Notes under the pieces: generated by a model
Seen by the model: the letters and a program-made list of their open reading frames with translations, nothing else
Databases searched by the model: none
What the model was told of the DNA's origin: nothing
From: Bradyrhizobium ontarionense
GTDB taxonomy: Bacteria > Pseudomonadota > Alphaproteobacteria > Rhizobiales > Xanthobacteraceae
Reading direction: 5' to 3'
Assembly (NCBI RefSeq): GCF_021088345.1
Contig: NZ_CP088156.1
Span: 6,076,001-6,140,000, forward strand
Length of the DNA: 64,000 nucleotides
Translations under genes and position numbers: made by a program
In this document: one piece after another, positions 33,742 through 42,568 of the stretch
Layout of the letters: every line of letters begins with the position of its first letter
Position numbering within the stretch: position 1 is the stretch's first letter

Positions 33742-35493
33742 CTACGACTGCGACGCAAACCCCGGATTGCCGTCAACGCCCGACAGCGTGACCTTGTTGG
33801 TTCCACCCGACGTCAGACCGACGCCGCGCAGGTAAGTGGCGACGACGTCCCACACCGGCTTGCCGTCCTGCGCGTTCATCGAGGCCCAGCCGGCGACCTT
33901 GTAGGTCTTGCCGCTGCTGAGCGCCTGGCCATTGTCGAGCGTAAGATCCGAGATGCGGCTGCCGATCGTCTCGGAGGGCGCGCAGCGGTAGGACAGGCCC
34001 TCGAGGCGCACCATGTCGCCGCCCTGCTGCAGATACGGATCGGCGTTGAACAGATTGTCGCAGACGTCTTCCAGCACGTCCTTGATCTGCGCTCCCGTCA
34101 GCTGCTGCACGTAGGTCTCGGGATAGCTGATCGCGGTTTGCGCCAGCACGTCTTCGAGCAGGATGGACTGGCCGGCGAGCAGAGTGGGGCCCCAGCGGAA
34201 CCCCGGCGACAACGCGATCTCCGCATCGAGCTCGCGGCGCAGCGCCTCGCAGATCACGTCGTCGATGGTGCCTTCGAAATTACCGCGCCGATAGAGCAGC
34301 CGGTCCGAGGTTGCGAGCTTTTCGCTCCAGGCCGCGATCTGCGGCTGCTGCGTCTGGTCGATCAGCGCCTGCATCGCAGGATCGGGCTTCACCAGCTCCG
34401 AGTAGACCGGCAGCAGCTTGTAGCGCGCATCGGCGACGCGGCCCTTGGCGATGTCGAGATCGAGCACGGCGAGGAATTTGCCGCTCGAGCCGGCATTGGT
34501 CACGAGCGTCGCGCCCTTGGCGTTGCTCACCGCGACCGGTTGCGGAATCGCATCGTGGGTGTGGCCGCCGAGAATCACGTCGATGCCGGTGACGCGGCTC
34601 GCCAGCTTGAGGTCGACGTCCATGCCGTTGTGCGACAGCAGGATCACCGCATCGACCTTGTCGGCGCCGCGTAACGCATCGACGAGCTTCTGCAGCTCCT
34701 CCTCGCGGATGCCGAAGGTCCAGTCCGGCGTGAAGCGGCGCGGATGGGCGATTGGCACGTAAGGGAAGGCCTGTCCGATCACGGCAATGCGCGCGCCGCC
34801 GATCTCCTTGATCATGGCCGGCTTGAAGACGCGCCCCGACCCGGTATCGAACGCCTTGGCGTCGTTGAAGGCAGCCTCCTCGGTCAGGAACACGTTCTGT
34901 GCCAGGAACTCGCCCTTGAAGCGTGCGAGGTTGGCGCGCAGCGCCTCCTCGCCATAGGTGAACTCCCAATGGCCGGTCATCGCATCGATGCCGAGCAGAT
35001 TGGCCGCGTTCACCATGTCGGCGCCGCGCATGGCGTTGGCCAGCCCGGTGCCCTGCCAGAGATCGCCGCCGTCGAGCAGCAGCGAGCGATGGTCGCCGAC
35101 ATCGGCGCGCAGCTTGTCGATCAGCGTCTTGAGATGCGCGAAGCCGCCCATCCGGCCGAAGCGGCCGGCCGATTTCTCGAACTCGAAGGAGGTGAAGGCA
35201 TAGGCCTCGGCGCTATCCGGGCGGATGCCGTAGCGGTCGAGGAAGGCGCGTTCCACCAGATGCGGCGGCCGGCCCCACATCTCGCCGATGCCGATATTGA
35301 CGCTCGGTTCGCGGAAATACACCGGCCGCAGCTGCGCATGGGTGTCCGTCATGTGCAGGATGCGCGCGTTGCCGAAGCGCTCGACGTCGTAGAGGCTGAC
35401 CGTGTCGGCCGCCTGCGCACTGCGCAGCAGCGCCGGTGCGGCGAGCGCAGCGGCACCTGACAGCTTGAGAAAATCCCGGCGCGGCATCGTCAT
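33742..35493 (-). CDS. soxB: Thiosulfohydrolase SoxB
   Basis: This 583-residue periplasmic enzyme is exported folded by the Tat route (PRRDFLKLSGAAALAAPAL). It hydrolyses sulfate from the SoxY-bound sulfur chain using a dimanganese site. 5'-nucleotidase-type metal motifs are seen: HMTDTHAQLRP, LLDGGDLWQGTG, HNGMDVDL and GGHTHD. The C-terminal nucleotidase domain is full length. It is the last core gene of soxXYZA-K-B, 10 bases after the soxK stop. There are two close ATG codons; the first (35493) is used here. Confidence 0.96.
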   Translation of the reverse strand: MTMPRRDFLKLSGAAALAAPALLRSAQAADTVSLYDVERFGNARILHMTDTHAQLRPVYFREPSVNIGIGEMWGRPPHLVERAFLDRYGIRPDSAEAYAFTSFEFEKSAGRFGRMGGFAHLKTLIDKLRADVGDHRSLLLDGGDLWQGTGLANAMRGADMVNAANLLGIDAMTGHWEFTYGEEALRANLARFKGEFLAQNVFLTEEAAFNDAKAFDTGSGRVFKPAMIKEIGGARIAVIGQAFPYVPIAHPRRFTPDWTFGIREEELQKLVDALRGADKVDAVILLSHNGMDVDLKLASRVTGIDVILGGHTHDAIPQPVAVSNAKGATLVTNAGSSGKFLAVLDLDIAKGRVADARYKLLPVYSELVKPDPAMQALIDQTQQPQIAAWSEKLATSDRLLYRRGNFEGTIDDVICEALRRELDAEIALSPGFRWGPTLLAGQSILLEDVLAQTAISYPETYVQQLTGAQIKDVLEDVCDNLFNADPYLQQGGDMVRLEGLSYRCAPSETIGSRISDLTLDNGQALSSGKTYKVAGWASMNAQDGKPVWDVVATYLRGVGLTSGGTNKVTLSGVDGNPGFASQS

Positions 35494-35503
35494 GGCCAGC
35501 GTC

Positions 35504-35833
35504 CTACCGGATCTCCACGTCTTTCCAGCGTTGCTTCTCGCTGGTGGCCTGCACGATCGAGGCCTTGGCGAGCGCCTCGGCCTCCTGCGCTGATTTGAGG
35601 GCCTGGTCGAAATTGCCGGTGTCTGCCGCCTTCTTCGCGGCGGTGAGTGCGGCCTGGGTTACGGTCCATTGGTTGCGCAGACGTCTGGCTTCCTTGTTGG
35701 CGCTCTCGGCCGCCGCGAAGGCCGCGAGGTAATCGGCTTCCGACGCGGCCCGCGCGGAGCCTGCGCCGACCGCGAGCACCATCATGGCCAAGACGATCTT
35801 TTTCAAGACGATCTTTTTCATGACCGGTGTCAT
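35504..35833 (-). CDS. soxK: SoxAX-binding protein, SoxK-like
   Basis: This 109-residue exported protein sits between soxA and soxB, where SoxK (the SoxXA-binding subunit) is found in other sox operons. It has a signal peptide (VLAMMVLAVGAGSARAAS) and a mature helical region rich in Ala, Lys and Glu. The ATG at 35833 overlaps the soxA stop in an ATGA. Just after the start, a 15-base unit is duplicated in tandem, giving KKIVLKKIVL before the hydrophobic core; a second Met (residue 5) may be the functional start. The assignment rests on position, size and composition more than on conserved residues. Confidence 0.78.
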   Translation of the reverse strand: MTPVMKKIVLKKIVLAMMVLAVGAGSARAASEADYLAAFAAAESANKEARRLRNQWTVTQAALTAAKKAADTGNFDQALKSAQEAEALAKASIVQATSEKQRWKDVEIR

Positions 35834-36678
35834 GGCCGTGCTCCTGGTCCCGACACCGGCAGGCCGTTCGAGACGTAGGACAGATAATATTCGAGGTTGC
35901 GGTATTCGTCCGACTGCGGTTCCAGCGGTACGGCGCGGGTCTGGCTGTTGCAGGTGACGAAGCGGCGGCTGATCGTGCCCATGCCGCTCCATTCCGAACG
36001 ATAGATCGGCATCGCATTGAGGATGCCGAGCGCCGGCGCCAGGATCTCGGCGCGGATGCGCTCGCCCGGGCTCTGCACATGGCAGCTCGCGCAGGAGAAG
36101 TTGAGCTGGCCGCGGCGGGTGTAGAAATACTCCTTGCCGTTCTCATAGGCCTGCAGCGCGCGCGGATCGTCCGGGATCTTGATGTCGAACCGCTTGCCGC
36201 GCGAGGTGTACGCCATGTAGGCGGTCAGTGAAGCCATCTCGTCCTTGACGTAGGAGTAGGGCTGTTCGCCGTTGGCCTCGCGGCAGCGGTTCAGCGCCAG
36301 CTCCAGCGTGATGACCTTGCCTTCGGTCGCGTCGAAAGCGGGATAGGTCTGGCGGATGCCGATGCCGCCGTTGGGGAAGCAGTCGGCGTAGGTCTTGCCG
36401 TTCTTGAACGGCTTGGAGAACATCTCCTTGCCGGCCTCGAGCGCGAACTCGTACGGAGGAAACTGCTCCTTCTCTTCCCACTGCCGGCGCATGTCTTCGT
36501 TCATCGAATACGGGCCGTTGACGAAATCGTCGAACGCCACCTTCGGGAACTTCTTGACGAAGAACGCCTGGAACGCCTTGGCATCGGCGACCGGGTCGGG
36601 CTTGTCGGCAGCGGCAACGGCGGACACGCCGAGACCAAGCGCGACGGTCAGACCAAGCGCGAGGCGCAGCGCCGTCAT
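35830..36678 (-). CDS. soxA: SoxA, c-type cytochrome subunit of SoxAX (L-cysteine S-thiosulfotransferase)
   Basis: This 282-residue periplasmic protein has a signal peptide ending in AVAAADKP. There is one CxxCH haem site, CASCH (196-200), and the ligand Cys is Cys243 in VTCNSQTRA, which carries the persulfide in SoxAX. The N-terminal domain keeps Cys100 and Cys132 but has no CxxCH, so this is the monohaem type. It attaches thiosulfate to SoxYZ together with SoxX. Its ATG overlaps the soxZ stop; a longer frame beginning inside soxZ is rejected. Confidence 0.95.
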   Translation of the reverse strand: MTALRLALGLTVALGLGVSAVAAADKPDPVADAKAFQAFFVKKFPKVAFDDFVNGPYSMNEDMRRQWEEKEQFPPYEFALEAGKEMFSKPFKNGKTYADCFPNGGIGIRQTYPAFDATEGKVITLELALNRCREANGEQPYSYVKDEMASLTAYMAYTSRGKRFDIKIPDDPRALQAYENGKEYFYTRRGQLNFSCASCHVQSPGERIRAEILAPALGILNAMPIYRSEWSGMGTISRRFVTCNSQTRAVPLEPQSDEYRNLEYYLSYVSNGLPVSGPGARP

Positions 36679-36986
36679 TGGATCGTCGCCGTCAGGCTGT
36701 CGGTCGCGCCCTTGTTGTCGACCCAACTCACCTTCAGCTCGTCGCCCTTGGCGGCGCCCTTGAAGGCGAACTTGACATAGGGGTCCTTGGAGACCGCGGT
36801 GCCCCAGTCGGCGAGGAACACGGTCTTGTCCTTGTGCGTGAATGTCAGCTGCTGGATGTAGTGCGCCGGGATCAGCTCGCCCTTGGCGTCCTTGACCAGG
36901 CCGGTATCCATCGGATGCTGGATCAGGGTCTGAACCTCGGCGGTGTCGCCGTTCAGGATGGCGCGGACGCGGATGCTCGATGCCAT
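36675..36986 (-). CDS. soxZ: SoxZ, subunit of the SoxYZ sulfur carrier
   Basis: These 103 residues without a signal peptide match SoxZ in size and pattern (RVRAILNGDTAEVQTLIQHP, PAHYIQQLTF, KDPYVKFAFKG). SoxZ is exported bound to SoxY and forms an immunoglobulin-like partner for the swinging arm. GGGAG precedes the ATG. The gene lies 12 bases after soxY and overlaps soxA by four bases. Confidence 0.96.
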   Translation of the reverse strand: MASSIRVRAILNGDTAEVQTLIQHPMDTGLVKDAKGELIPAHYIQQLTFTHKDKTVFLADWGTAVSKDPYVKFAFKGAAKGDELKVSWVDNKGATDSLTATIQ

Positions 36987-36998
36987 GATGGATCTCCC

Positions 36999-37496
36999 TT
37001 AGCCGCCGCAGCCGCCGACGGTGACCTTGACCTCCTTGGTCGCGCTGTAGAGCTTGCCGCCGGATTCGACGAGCGCGATCACGTTGGAGGTCTTGGCCAT
37101 CTTGAGCCGGTTCGCCACCGCCGGCACGGTGCCTTCGGGGATGCGATACGACGCCGCCAGCGCGCTCGGATTCTCGGCGACGATGAAGGCGATCGAGGTC
37201 ACGTTGGGCAGGGTCGTCGTCACCGCGACCGGGACCACGCCACCATTTTCGGCGATCTCCGGCGCGTCCAGCTTGATCTTGTCGGAGGCCTCGTGATCCC
37301 GGCCGTACAGCGCCTTGATTGCATCACCGGCGTTCTTCTGCCTGAAGGCGTCTTCCGGATATTTGTTGTCGTTGGTCGCGGCGAAGGCGGGAGATGCGTG
37401 CAGCACGGCGTTGCCGAGGCCGATCAGCGCGACGAGGCCAGCGCCTTTCAGGATCAGGCGGCGGTTGGCCAACGGGCCGAACGAGGCGGTCATCAT
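36999..37496 (-). CDS. soxY: SoxY, sulfur-carrier subunit of SoxYZ
   Basis: This 165-residue exported protein has a Tat-like leader (ANRRLILKGAGLVALIGLG). It ends in VGGCGG, the flexible arm whose Cys carries sulfur intermediates through the Sox cycle. Two adjacent ATG codons at the start follow GGAGAG. It stands between soxX and soxZ with short gaps. The C-terminal GGCGG is intact, so the carrier should be functional. Confidence 0.97.
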   Translation of the reverse strand: MMTASFGPLANRRLILKGAGLVALIGLGNAVLHASPAFAATNDNKYPEDAFRQKNAGDAIKALYGRDHEASDKIKLDAPEIAENGGVVPVAVTTTLPNVTSIAFIVAENPSALAASYRIPEGTVPAVANRLKMAKTSNVIALVESGGKLYSATKEVKVTVGGCGG

Positions 37497-37514
37497 GTCT
37501 CTCCAGGCGCGAAG

Positions 37515-37844
37515 TCAGAGGGTCTGCAGGAAATCGACGATGGCGTCGATCTCCTGCCCGGTCAGGATGCGGTTGCGGCCGAACGGCGGCATCACCGTCT
37601 GCGGATTGCGAATCGTCTCGTCGTTGAGGATCGCGCTCAGCTCGGCACGGTCGTATTTGCCCTTGAGATTCTCCAGCTTCGGCCCGATCGAGCCCGGCAG
37701 GTCGCCGCCCTTGATCTCGTGGCAGGTCAGGCAATTGCCCTTGCCGCGATCGAACGCCAGCTTCTGGCCGTCGGCCGCGCCGGACTGGGCGTGAGCGGCG
37801 GTAGAAACGACGAGCGAGAGCCCCAGCGCCAGGGCGGTTCGCAT
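37515..37844 (-). CDS. soxX: SoxX, small c-type cytochrome of SoxAX
   Basis: The protein has 109 residues with a signal peptide (RTALALGLSLVVSTAAHA), one haem site CLTCH (38-42) and the distal Met in the MPPFGR loop. It pairs with SoxA and takes electrons from thiosulfate coupling to SoxYZ. A TTG five codons upstream (37859) has a slightly better ribosome site and cannot be excluded as start. It is the first gene of the sox operon; the 150 bases to the divergent methyltransferase gene should contain the promoter. No soxR, soxS, soxV or soxW gene is adjacent. Confidence 0.94.
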   Translation of the reverse strand: MRTALALGLSLVVSTAAHAQSGAADGQKLAFDRGKGNCLTCHEIKGGDLPGSIGPKLENLKGKYDRAELSAILNDETIRNPQTVMPPFGRNRILTGQEIDAIVDFLQTL

Positions 37845-37994
37845 GACGGATGTGATCAAGGTGAAGTTCCGAAGTCTCGGTCAACGCGGGCAATATAAGA
37901 GCTGCAAAGCATAAAGACCATCGGCTGACAATGCAGCTATGGTGGCCGCCGCAACGCGGTTAATGGCGCGTGCGGCGATGGCCGGGAGAACGGG

Positions 37995-38672
37995 ATGGCG
38001 GAGTATGTCGTGGAGTTCGGGCGGGATGGCCGGCCGGTGGAACCGGATGGGCGGCTGGATGCGGCCGCCTTCCACCGTAACCACCAGCCGATCTGGGCCG
38101 TGCTGGCGCGGCTGCTCGAGGGCCGCTCGGGCGACGTGCTGGAGGCCGGCAGCGGCACCGGCCAGCATGTCGTGCATTTCGCCGCCCAACGGCCGGATCT
38201 CACCTGGTGGCCGAGCGACCTCAACGCCAATCATCTCACGAGCATCGCGGCCTGGCGCGCGCATGCCGGCCTGTCCAACGTCCGCGAGGCTCAGCGCATC
38301 GACCTTGCCGATCCCGGCTGGGTCGCCGCGTTTCGCGCCGCCGGCGGGCCTTCGCAGCTCAGCGCGATCTTCTGTGCCAATGTGATCCACATTGCGCCGT
38401 GGTCGGTGGCGGAGGGATTGTTGGCCGGCGCCGCGCAGATCCTGTCTGCGGACGGCTTCCTCGCGCTGTACGGCCCGTTCAAGCGCGACGGCAGGCACAG
38501 CGCGCTCAGCAATGCGGTGTTCGACACGTCCTTGCGCGAGGGCAATCCGGATTGGGGCGTGCGCGACATTGCCGATCTCGAAACGCTCGCGGCGCGCAAC
38601 GGCCTTGCCTTGCGCGAGACCGTCGAGATGCCCGCCAACAACATGATCCTGGTGTTCGCGCGCACGGGTTGA
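37995..38672 (+). CDS. DUF938 family class I SAM-dependent methyltransferase-like protein
   Basis: The 225 residues match the DUF938 family throughout. The SAM-binding motif is VLEAGSGTGQHVVHFA, followed by WWPSDLN, ANVIHIAPW and LYGPFKRDG, all characteristic. The ATG at 37995 follows GGGAG. The methyl acceptor is unknown for this family. It is divergent from soxX but there is no evident functional link. A family A repeat separates it from the convergent oligopeptidase gene. Confidence 0.92.
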   Translation: MAEYVVEFGRDGRPVEPDGRLDAAAFHRNHQPIWAVLARLLEGRSGDVLEAGSGTGQHVVHFAAQRPDLTWWPSDLNANHLTSIAAWRAHAGLSNVREAQRIDLADPGWVAAFRAAGGPSQLSAIFCANVIHIAPWSVAEGLLAGAAQILSADGFLALYGPFKRDGRHSALSNAVFDTSLREGNPDWGVRDIADLETLAARNGLALRETVEMPANNMILVFARTG

Positions 38673-38682
38673 CAGCTCCCTC

Positions 38683-38765
38683 CGTCATTGCGAGCGAAGC
38701 GACGCAATCCAGACTTCTTGCTTGGCCCTGGATTGCGTCGTCGCCTTCGGCTCCTCGCAATGACG
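38683..38765. repeat. Palindromic intergenic repeat, family A copy 2
   Basis: The same arms as copy 1 are present (CGTCATTGCGAG and CTCGCAATGACG) with inner stem GCAATCCAG/CTGGATTGC. It lies between two convergent genes and is well placed to act as a two-way terminator. Confidence 0.9.
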
Positions 38766-38779
38766 ACGAAGAGTGCTGC

Positions 38780-40858
38780 TCAATCCATCGTCAATCCCAC
38801 ATGCTGCGCGAGGAAGCGGTAGCCCAGCGTGATGAACGCCGCGCGCTCGCGGTTGTCCTTGCCGTAGCCATGACCGCCCGCGGCCGGCTCGTAGAGCCAG
38901 GCGTCGTAGCCCATGGCCTGCAGCTTCGCCGTCATCTTGCGGGCATGACCGGGATGCACGCGGTCGTCGCGCCGTGTCGTTGCGATCAGGATCGGCGGGT
39001 AGGCCTGTCCGGGCTTCGCCATGTGATAGGCCGAGTAGGTCTGCAGCCAGCCCCAGTCTTCCGCCTTGTCCGGATCGCCATATTCGGCGATCCAGCTCGC
39101 GCCGGCGAGCAGCTTGGTATAGCGGCGCATGTCGATCAGCGGGATGGTGCAGAACAGCGCGCCGAACCGCTCGGGATAGCGCACCAGCATGTTGGTGATC
39201 AGGATGCCGCCATTGGAGCCGCCCTCGGCGGCGATCCGCTGCGGCCGGGTCACGCCGCGGCGGACCAGGTCGGCGGCGACGGCCGCGAAATCATCATGCG
39301 CGAGCCGCTTGCCGGCGTAGCGGCCGGCATCGTGCCAGGCGGTGCCGAACTCGCCGCCGCCGCGGATATTGGCCTCGACGATGGTGCCGCCACGCTCCAG
39401 CCAGAGCTTGCCGAGCGCGGAATTGTAGCCGGGGCGCACCGTGTGGCCGAAGCCGCCATAGGCGTGCATGTGCACCGGCGCATCGCCGGTCGGATCGGAC
39501 GGCCCGGTCTGGGTGTAGGGGATGCTGACGCCATCCACCGAGATCGCCTCGTGTCGGGTGACCACGAACCCCTCGGCGGTGAAGGTGCGGGGCGCCTGTT
39601 TCAGCACGGTTGGCGCTGCGAAGCCCTCGATCAGCTGCAGCGAGAGCGGCGTCAGCGGATCCTGGATTTGGGCGAGCAGGTCGCCATTGCCTTCCGCCTC
39701 GTCGGTGTCGAGCGGCCAGACATCGACCGTCGCAATCTCGGGCAGTCCGGGCAGCCGGCTGCTGCTCCAGCCCTGCGGCGACGGGCTCCAGACCTCGAAT
39801 TGAGTCCTGAGCTCGTCGAGGATCGCCAGCACCAGCCGGCTACCGGCCCAATACAGGGACTGCAGCGCCCGGCGCGGGCCGGGTTCGAACAGGCGGACGA
39901 AATCGCGCCGGCCTTCGAGGAACGCCGACAGCCGAATGCCCAGCACGACGTCGGCCGCATGGGTGGTCTCGCCGATCGTCCAGGGCTGCCGCAGCTTGAT
40001 CGCCATCCAGTCGCCATAAGGCGTCGTCCAGGAATCGGTCGGCAGGTCGAGCTTCGTGCGCGCGCCGGCCGCGTCGCCGAGCCACAGATGATGGTTGAAG
40101 AAGTCGAGCCCCTCCGAGAACCACACACGCGCCGGCGTCACGCTGCGGTCGACCGAGACCCGCACCCATATCGACTGGCTGCTCTCGGCCGCGAAGATCA
40201 CCTCGGCCGCCTCGATCGGCTGGCCGCGTCGCCACCGCCGCACCGTGCGTGCATAGCCGGAGGGTGTCGCCATGCCCTCGCCAAAGGCGCTTGTCAGCAA
40301 CAGCGTATCGGCATCGAGCCAGTCGAGGCTGCCCTTGGCCTCGGGAAGCGTGAAGCCATCGATGACGAAGCGCTTCGTCGTCAGGTCGAACTCGCGCAGC
40401 ACCACGGCGTCGCTGCCGCCGCGCGACAGGCTGACGATCGCGCGGTCGTGCGCCGGCGGCAGGCTCGTCACCCAGTTCAAAGCCCAGTCCTCGCCTTCGT
40501 CGGCTGACAGCTTGTCGAGGTCGAGCAGGTCATCCCATTGCGGTTGGGGTTTGCGAAATTCCGCCAGCGTCGCGCGCCGCCACAGCCCGCGCGGATGCGC
40601 GGCATCCTTCCAGAGATTGTACAGCAGGCCGCCGCGGCGGCTCACGAAGGGGATGTTGTCGGGCCGGTCGAAGATCGCGGCGAGCGCGTCGCGATCGCGT
40701 TCGAAGCCGGCATCGCCGAATGCGGCGAGCGTGCGCTGGTTCTGTGCCTCGACATAGCCGAGCGCGCGATCGCCCTCGATGTCCTCGAGCCAGAGATAGG
40801 GGTCGTCATCGGGCGCCGCGATGGTGGGACGTTCGTCGATCGAATGGTCGATTGACAT
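38780..40858 (-). CDS. Prolyl oligopeptidase family serine peptidase (S9A)
   Basis: This 692-residue soluble enzyme has the domain order of S9A peptidases: a short N-terminal segment (DDDPYLWLEDIEGDRALGYV), a seven-bladed propeller and a C-terminal alpha/beta hydrolase domain. The nucleophile is in EGGSNGGILI, the Asp region is ATTRRDDRVHPGHARK and the catalytic His is in AGGHGYG. No signal peptide is seen. It cleaves short peptides after Pro or similar residues; the physiological substrate is unknown. Confidence 0.93.
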   Translation of the reverse strand: MSIDHSIDERPTIAAPDDDPYLWLEDIEGDRALGYVEAQNQRTLAAFGDAGFERDRDALAAIFDRPDNIPFVSRRGGLLYNLWKDAAHPRGLWRRATLAEFRKPQPQWDDLLDLDKLSADEGEDWALNWVTSLPPAHDRAIVSLSRGGSDAVVLREFDLTTKRFVIDGFTLPEAKGSLDWLDADTLLLTSAFGEGMATPSGYARTVRRWRRGQPIEAAEVIFAAESSQSIWVRVSVDRSVTPARVWFSEGLDFFNHHLWLGDAAGARTKLDLPTDSWTTPYGDWMAIKLRQPWTIGETTHAADVVLGIRLSAFLEGRRDFVRLFEPGPRRALQSLYWAGSRLVLAILDELRTQFEVWSPSPQGWSSSRLPGLPEIATVDVWPLDTDEAEGNGDLLAQIQDPLTPLSLQLIEGFAAPTVLKQAPRTFTAEGFVVTRHEAISVDGVSIPYTQTGPSDPTGDAPVHMHAYGGFGHTVRPGYNSALGKLWLERGGTIVEANIRGGGEFGTAWHDAGRYAGKRLAHDDFAAVAADLVRRGVTRPQRIAAEGGSNGGILITNMLVRYPERFGALFCTIPLIDMRRYTKLLAGASWIAEYGDPDKAEDWGWLQTYSAYHMAKPGQAYPPILIATTRRDDRVHPGHARKMTAKLQAMGYDAWLYEPAAGGHGYGKDNRERAAFITLGYRFLAQHVGLTMD

Positions 40859-41074
40859 GGCTCAAGCTCCGCAGGCGCCGTTGAGGCGAGACTATCGCCG
40901 ACCGGATTAGCCGGGCCGGACGGGCCTGTCGAATCACGCTCGTTGTCCGCAACTCCGTTGGTGCATGGCTTGTGGTGCATGGCTTGCGCCCGTTCGGGCC
41001 GGTTGCCTTGTCGCCGGCCATCCCGCAATAGTGCGGCCGTTCAAGAGGGGCGCGCCGCGCATCCGGACATCGAG

Positions 41075-42316
41075 ATGATCGACCTGACCGTGACCGAAGA
41101 CACCTCCGATGATGCCCGCGCCCGTCGCAACGTGGCACGGCTCGCCGCCGCGCAGGCGCTGACCGGCGCCAACTCGGCCGTGATCTTCGCGACCGGTGCG
41201 ATCGTCGGGGTCACCATCGCGCCGAGCATCGGGCTCGCGACCGTTCCGATCTCGATGTACGTCGTCGGCCTCGCCGCCGGCACCCTGCCGACCGGCGCGA
41301 TCTCGCGCCGCTTCGGCCGGCGCGCCGCCTTCCTCATCGGCACCGGCTGCGGCGCCGTCACCGGTGTGATCGGCTGCCTCGCCATCCTGCGCGGCTCGTT
41401 CGCGCTGTTCTGTCTTGCGACCTTCCTCGGCGGCCTCTATGGCGCGGTCGCACAATCCTACCGCTTCGCGGCGGCCGATGGCGCCAGCGCCGCATTCAGG
41501 CCCAAGGCGGTGTCATGGGTGATGGCGGGCGGCATCTTCGCGGGGCTGCTCGGTCCGCAGCTCGTGCAATGGACCATGGACGTCTGGCAGCCTTATCTGT
41601 TCGCCTTCAGCTATCTGGTGCAGGCCGCGGTCGCGCTGATCGCGATGGGCATCGTCGCCGGCGTTGATCTGCCGAAGCCTGCGGCCGCCGACCTGCATGG
41701 CGGCCGGGCGCTGTCCGAGATCGTGCGCCAGCCGCGCTTCATTGCGGCGGCGCTATGCGGCACCATCGCCTATCCCGTGATGAACCTGGTGATGACCTCG
41801 GCGCCGCTGGCGATGCAGATGTGCGGGCTCACGGTGTCGGATTCCAATTTCGGCCTGCAATGGCACATCGTCGCGATGTATGGCCCGAGCTTCTTCACCG
41901 GCTCGCTGATCGCACGCTTCGGCGCGCCGACGATCGTGGCGATCGGGCTCGCCTGCGAAGCGCTCGCCGCTGTCATCGGCCTGTCGGGTCTGACCGCAAT
42001 GCATTTCTGGGCCACGCTGATCATGCTCGGCTTGGGCTGGAATTTCGGCTTCGTCGGCGCCTCGGCCCTGGTGCTGGAAACGCATACGGCGGCGGAGCGC
42101 AACAAGGTGCAGGCGTTCAATGATTTCCTGATCTTCGGCCTGATGGCGCTGGGCTCGTTCTCGTCGGGCCAGCTGCTCGCGAATTTTGGCTGGTCGGCGG
42201 TCAATCTCGTCGTCTTCCCGCCGGTGCTGCTGGGCCTGTGTGTGCTCGCGCTGGTGTGGTCGTCGAAGCGGCGTGATGCGCGGCTGGCAGCGGTGGACGG
42301 GGCGGAGCGCGGTTAA
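41075..42316 (+). CDS. MFS transporter
   Basis: This 413-residue inner-membrane protein has 12 predicted helices. The motif A-like loop is GAISRRFGRRAAFLIG after helix 2. The ATG at 41075 has only GAG just upstream and an AGAGGGG site 25 bases away, so the exact start is moderately certain. The N-terminal acidic stretch EDTSDDARARRN precedes helix 1. It resembles uncharacterised YajR/NreB-like exporters; the substrate is unknown. Confidence 0.88.
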   Translation: MIDLTVTEDTSDDARARRNVARLAAAQALTGANSAVIFATGAIVGVTIAPSIGLATVPISMYVVGLAAGTLPTGAISRRFGRRAAFLIGTGCGAVTGVIGCLAILRGSFALFCLATFLGGLYGAVAQSYRFAAADGASAAFRPKAVSWVMAGGIFAGLLGPQLVQWTMDVWQPYLFAFSYLVQAAVALIAMGIVAGVDLPKPAAADLHGGRALSEIVRQPRFIAAALCGTIAYPVMNLVMTSAPLAMQMCGLTVSDSNFGLQWHIVAMYGPSFFTGSLIARFGAPTIVAIGLACEALAAVIGLSGLTAMHFWATLIMLGLGWNFGFVGASALVLETHTAAERNKVQAFNDFLIFGLMALGSFSSGQLLANFGWSAVNLVVFPPVLLGLCVLALVWSSKRRDARLAAVDGAERG

Positions 42317-42366
42317 CAGACGCGTTCTACAAGAAGCCACGCTAGGCGAGCGGCGTGCTCGGTGCA

Positions 42367-42522
42367 CCCTCTCCCCTTGTGGGAGAGGGTGGCTTTCATG
42401 CGCAGCATGAAAGCCGGGTGAGGGGTTGCCCCTGGCTCAGGCCTGAATGTGCGGCACGAACCCCTCACCCGAGTGAGCCTGTGGCTGTCAGCTGTGTAGC
42501 CCTCTCCCACAAGGGGAGAGGG
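42367..42522. repeat. Palindromic intergenic repeat, family D copy 1
   Basis: The end arms (42367-42389 and 42500-42522) are 23-base perfect inverted repeats, each itself a hairpin (CCCTCTCCCC...GGGAGAGGG). An inner hairpin GGCTTTCATGC-GCA-GCATGAAAGCC lies at 42391-42415. The copy at 47307-47462 is in the opposite orientation and shares the flanking GGTGCA and GCGCAGTCATG sequences. Confidence 0.92.
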
Positions 42523-42568
42523 CGCAGTCATGGGCATCGCGATGGTGGGAGCCATGTCTGCGCTGGCC

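Noticed and set aside
36679..36726. Longer SoxA starting inside soxZ
   Set aside because: The extra residues are polar and would block the signal peptide. The ATG at 36678 overlaps the soxZ stop and begins a normal signal peptide.
38207..40507. A 766-codon plus-strand frame across the methyltransferase and oligopeptidase genes
   Set aside because: It is a mirror frame of the S9 peptidase with no recognisable domain, and it crosses a palindromic repeat.
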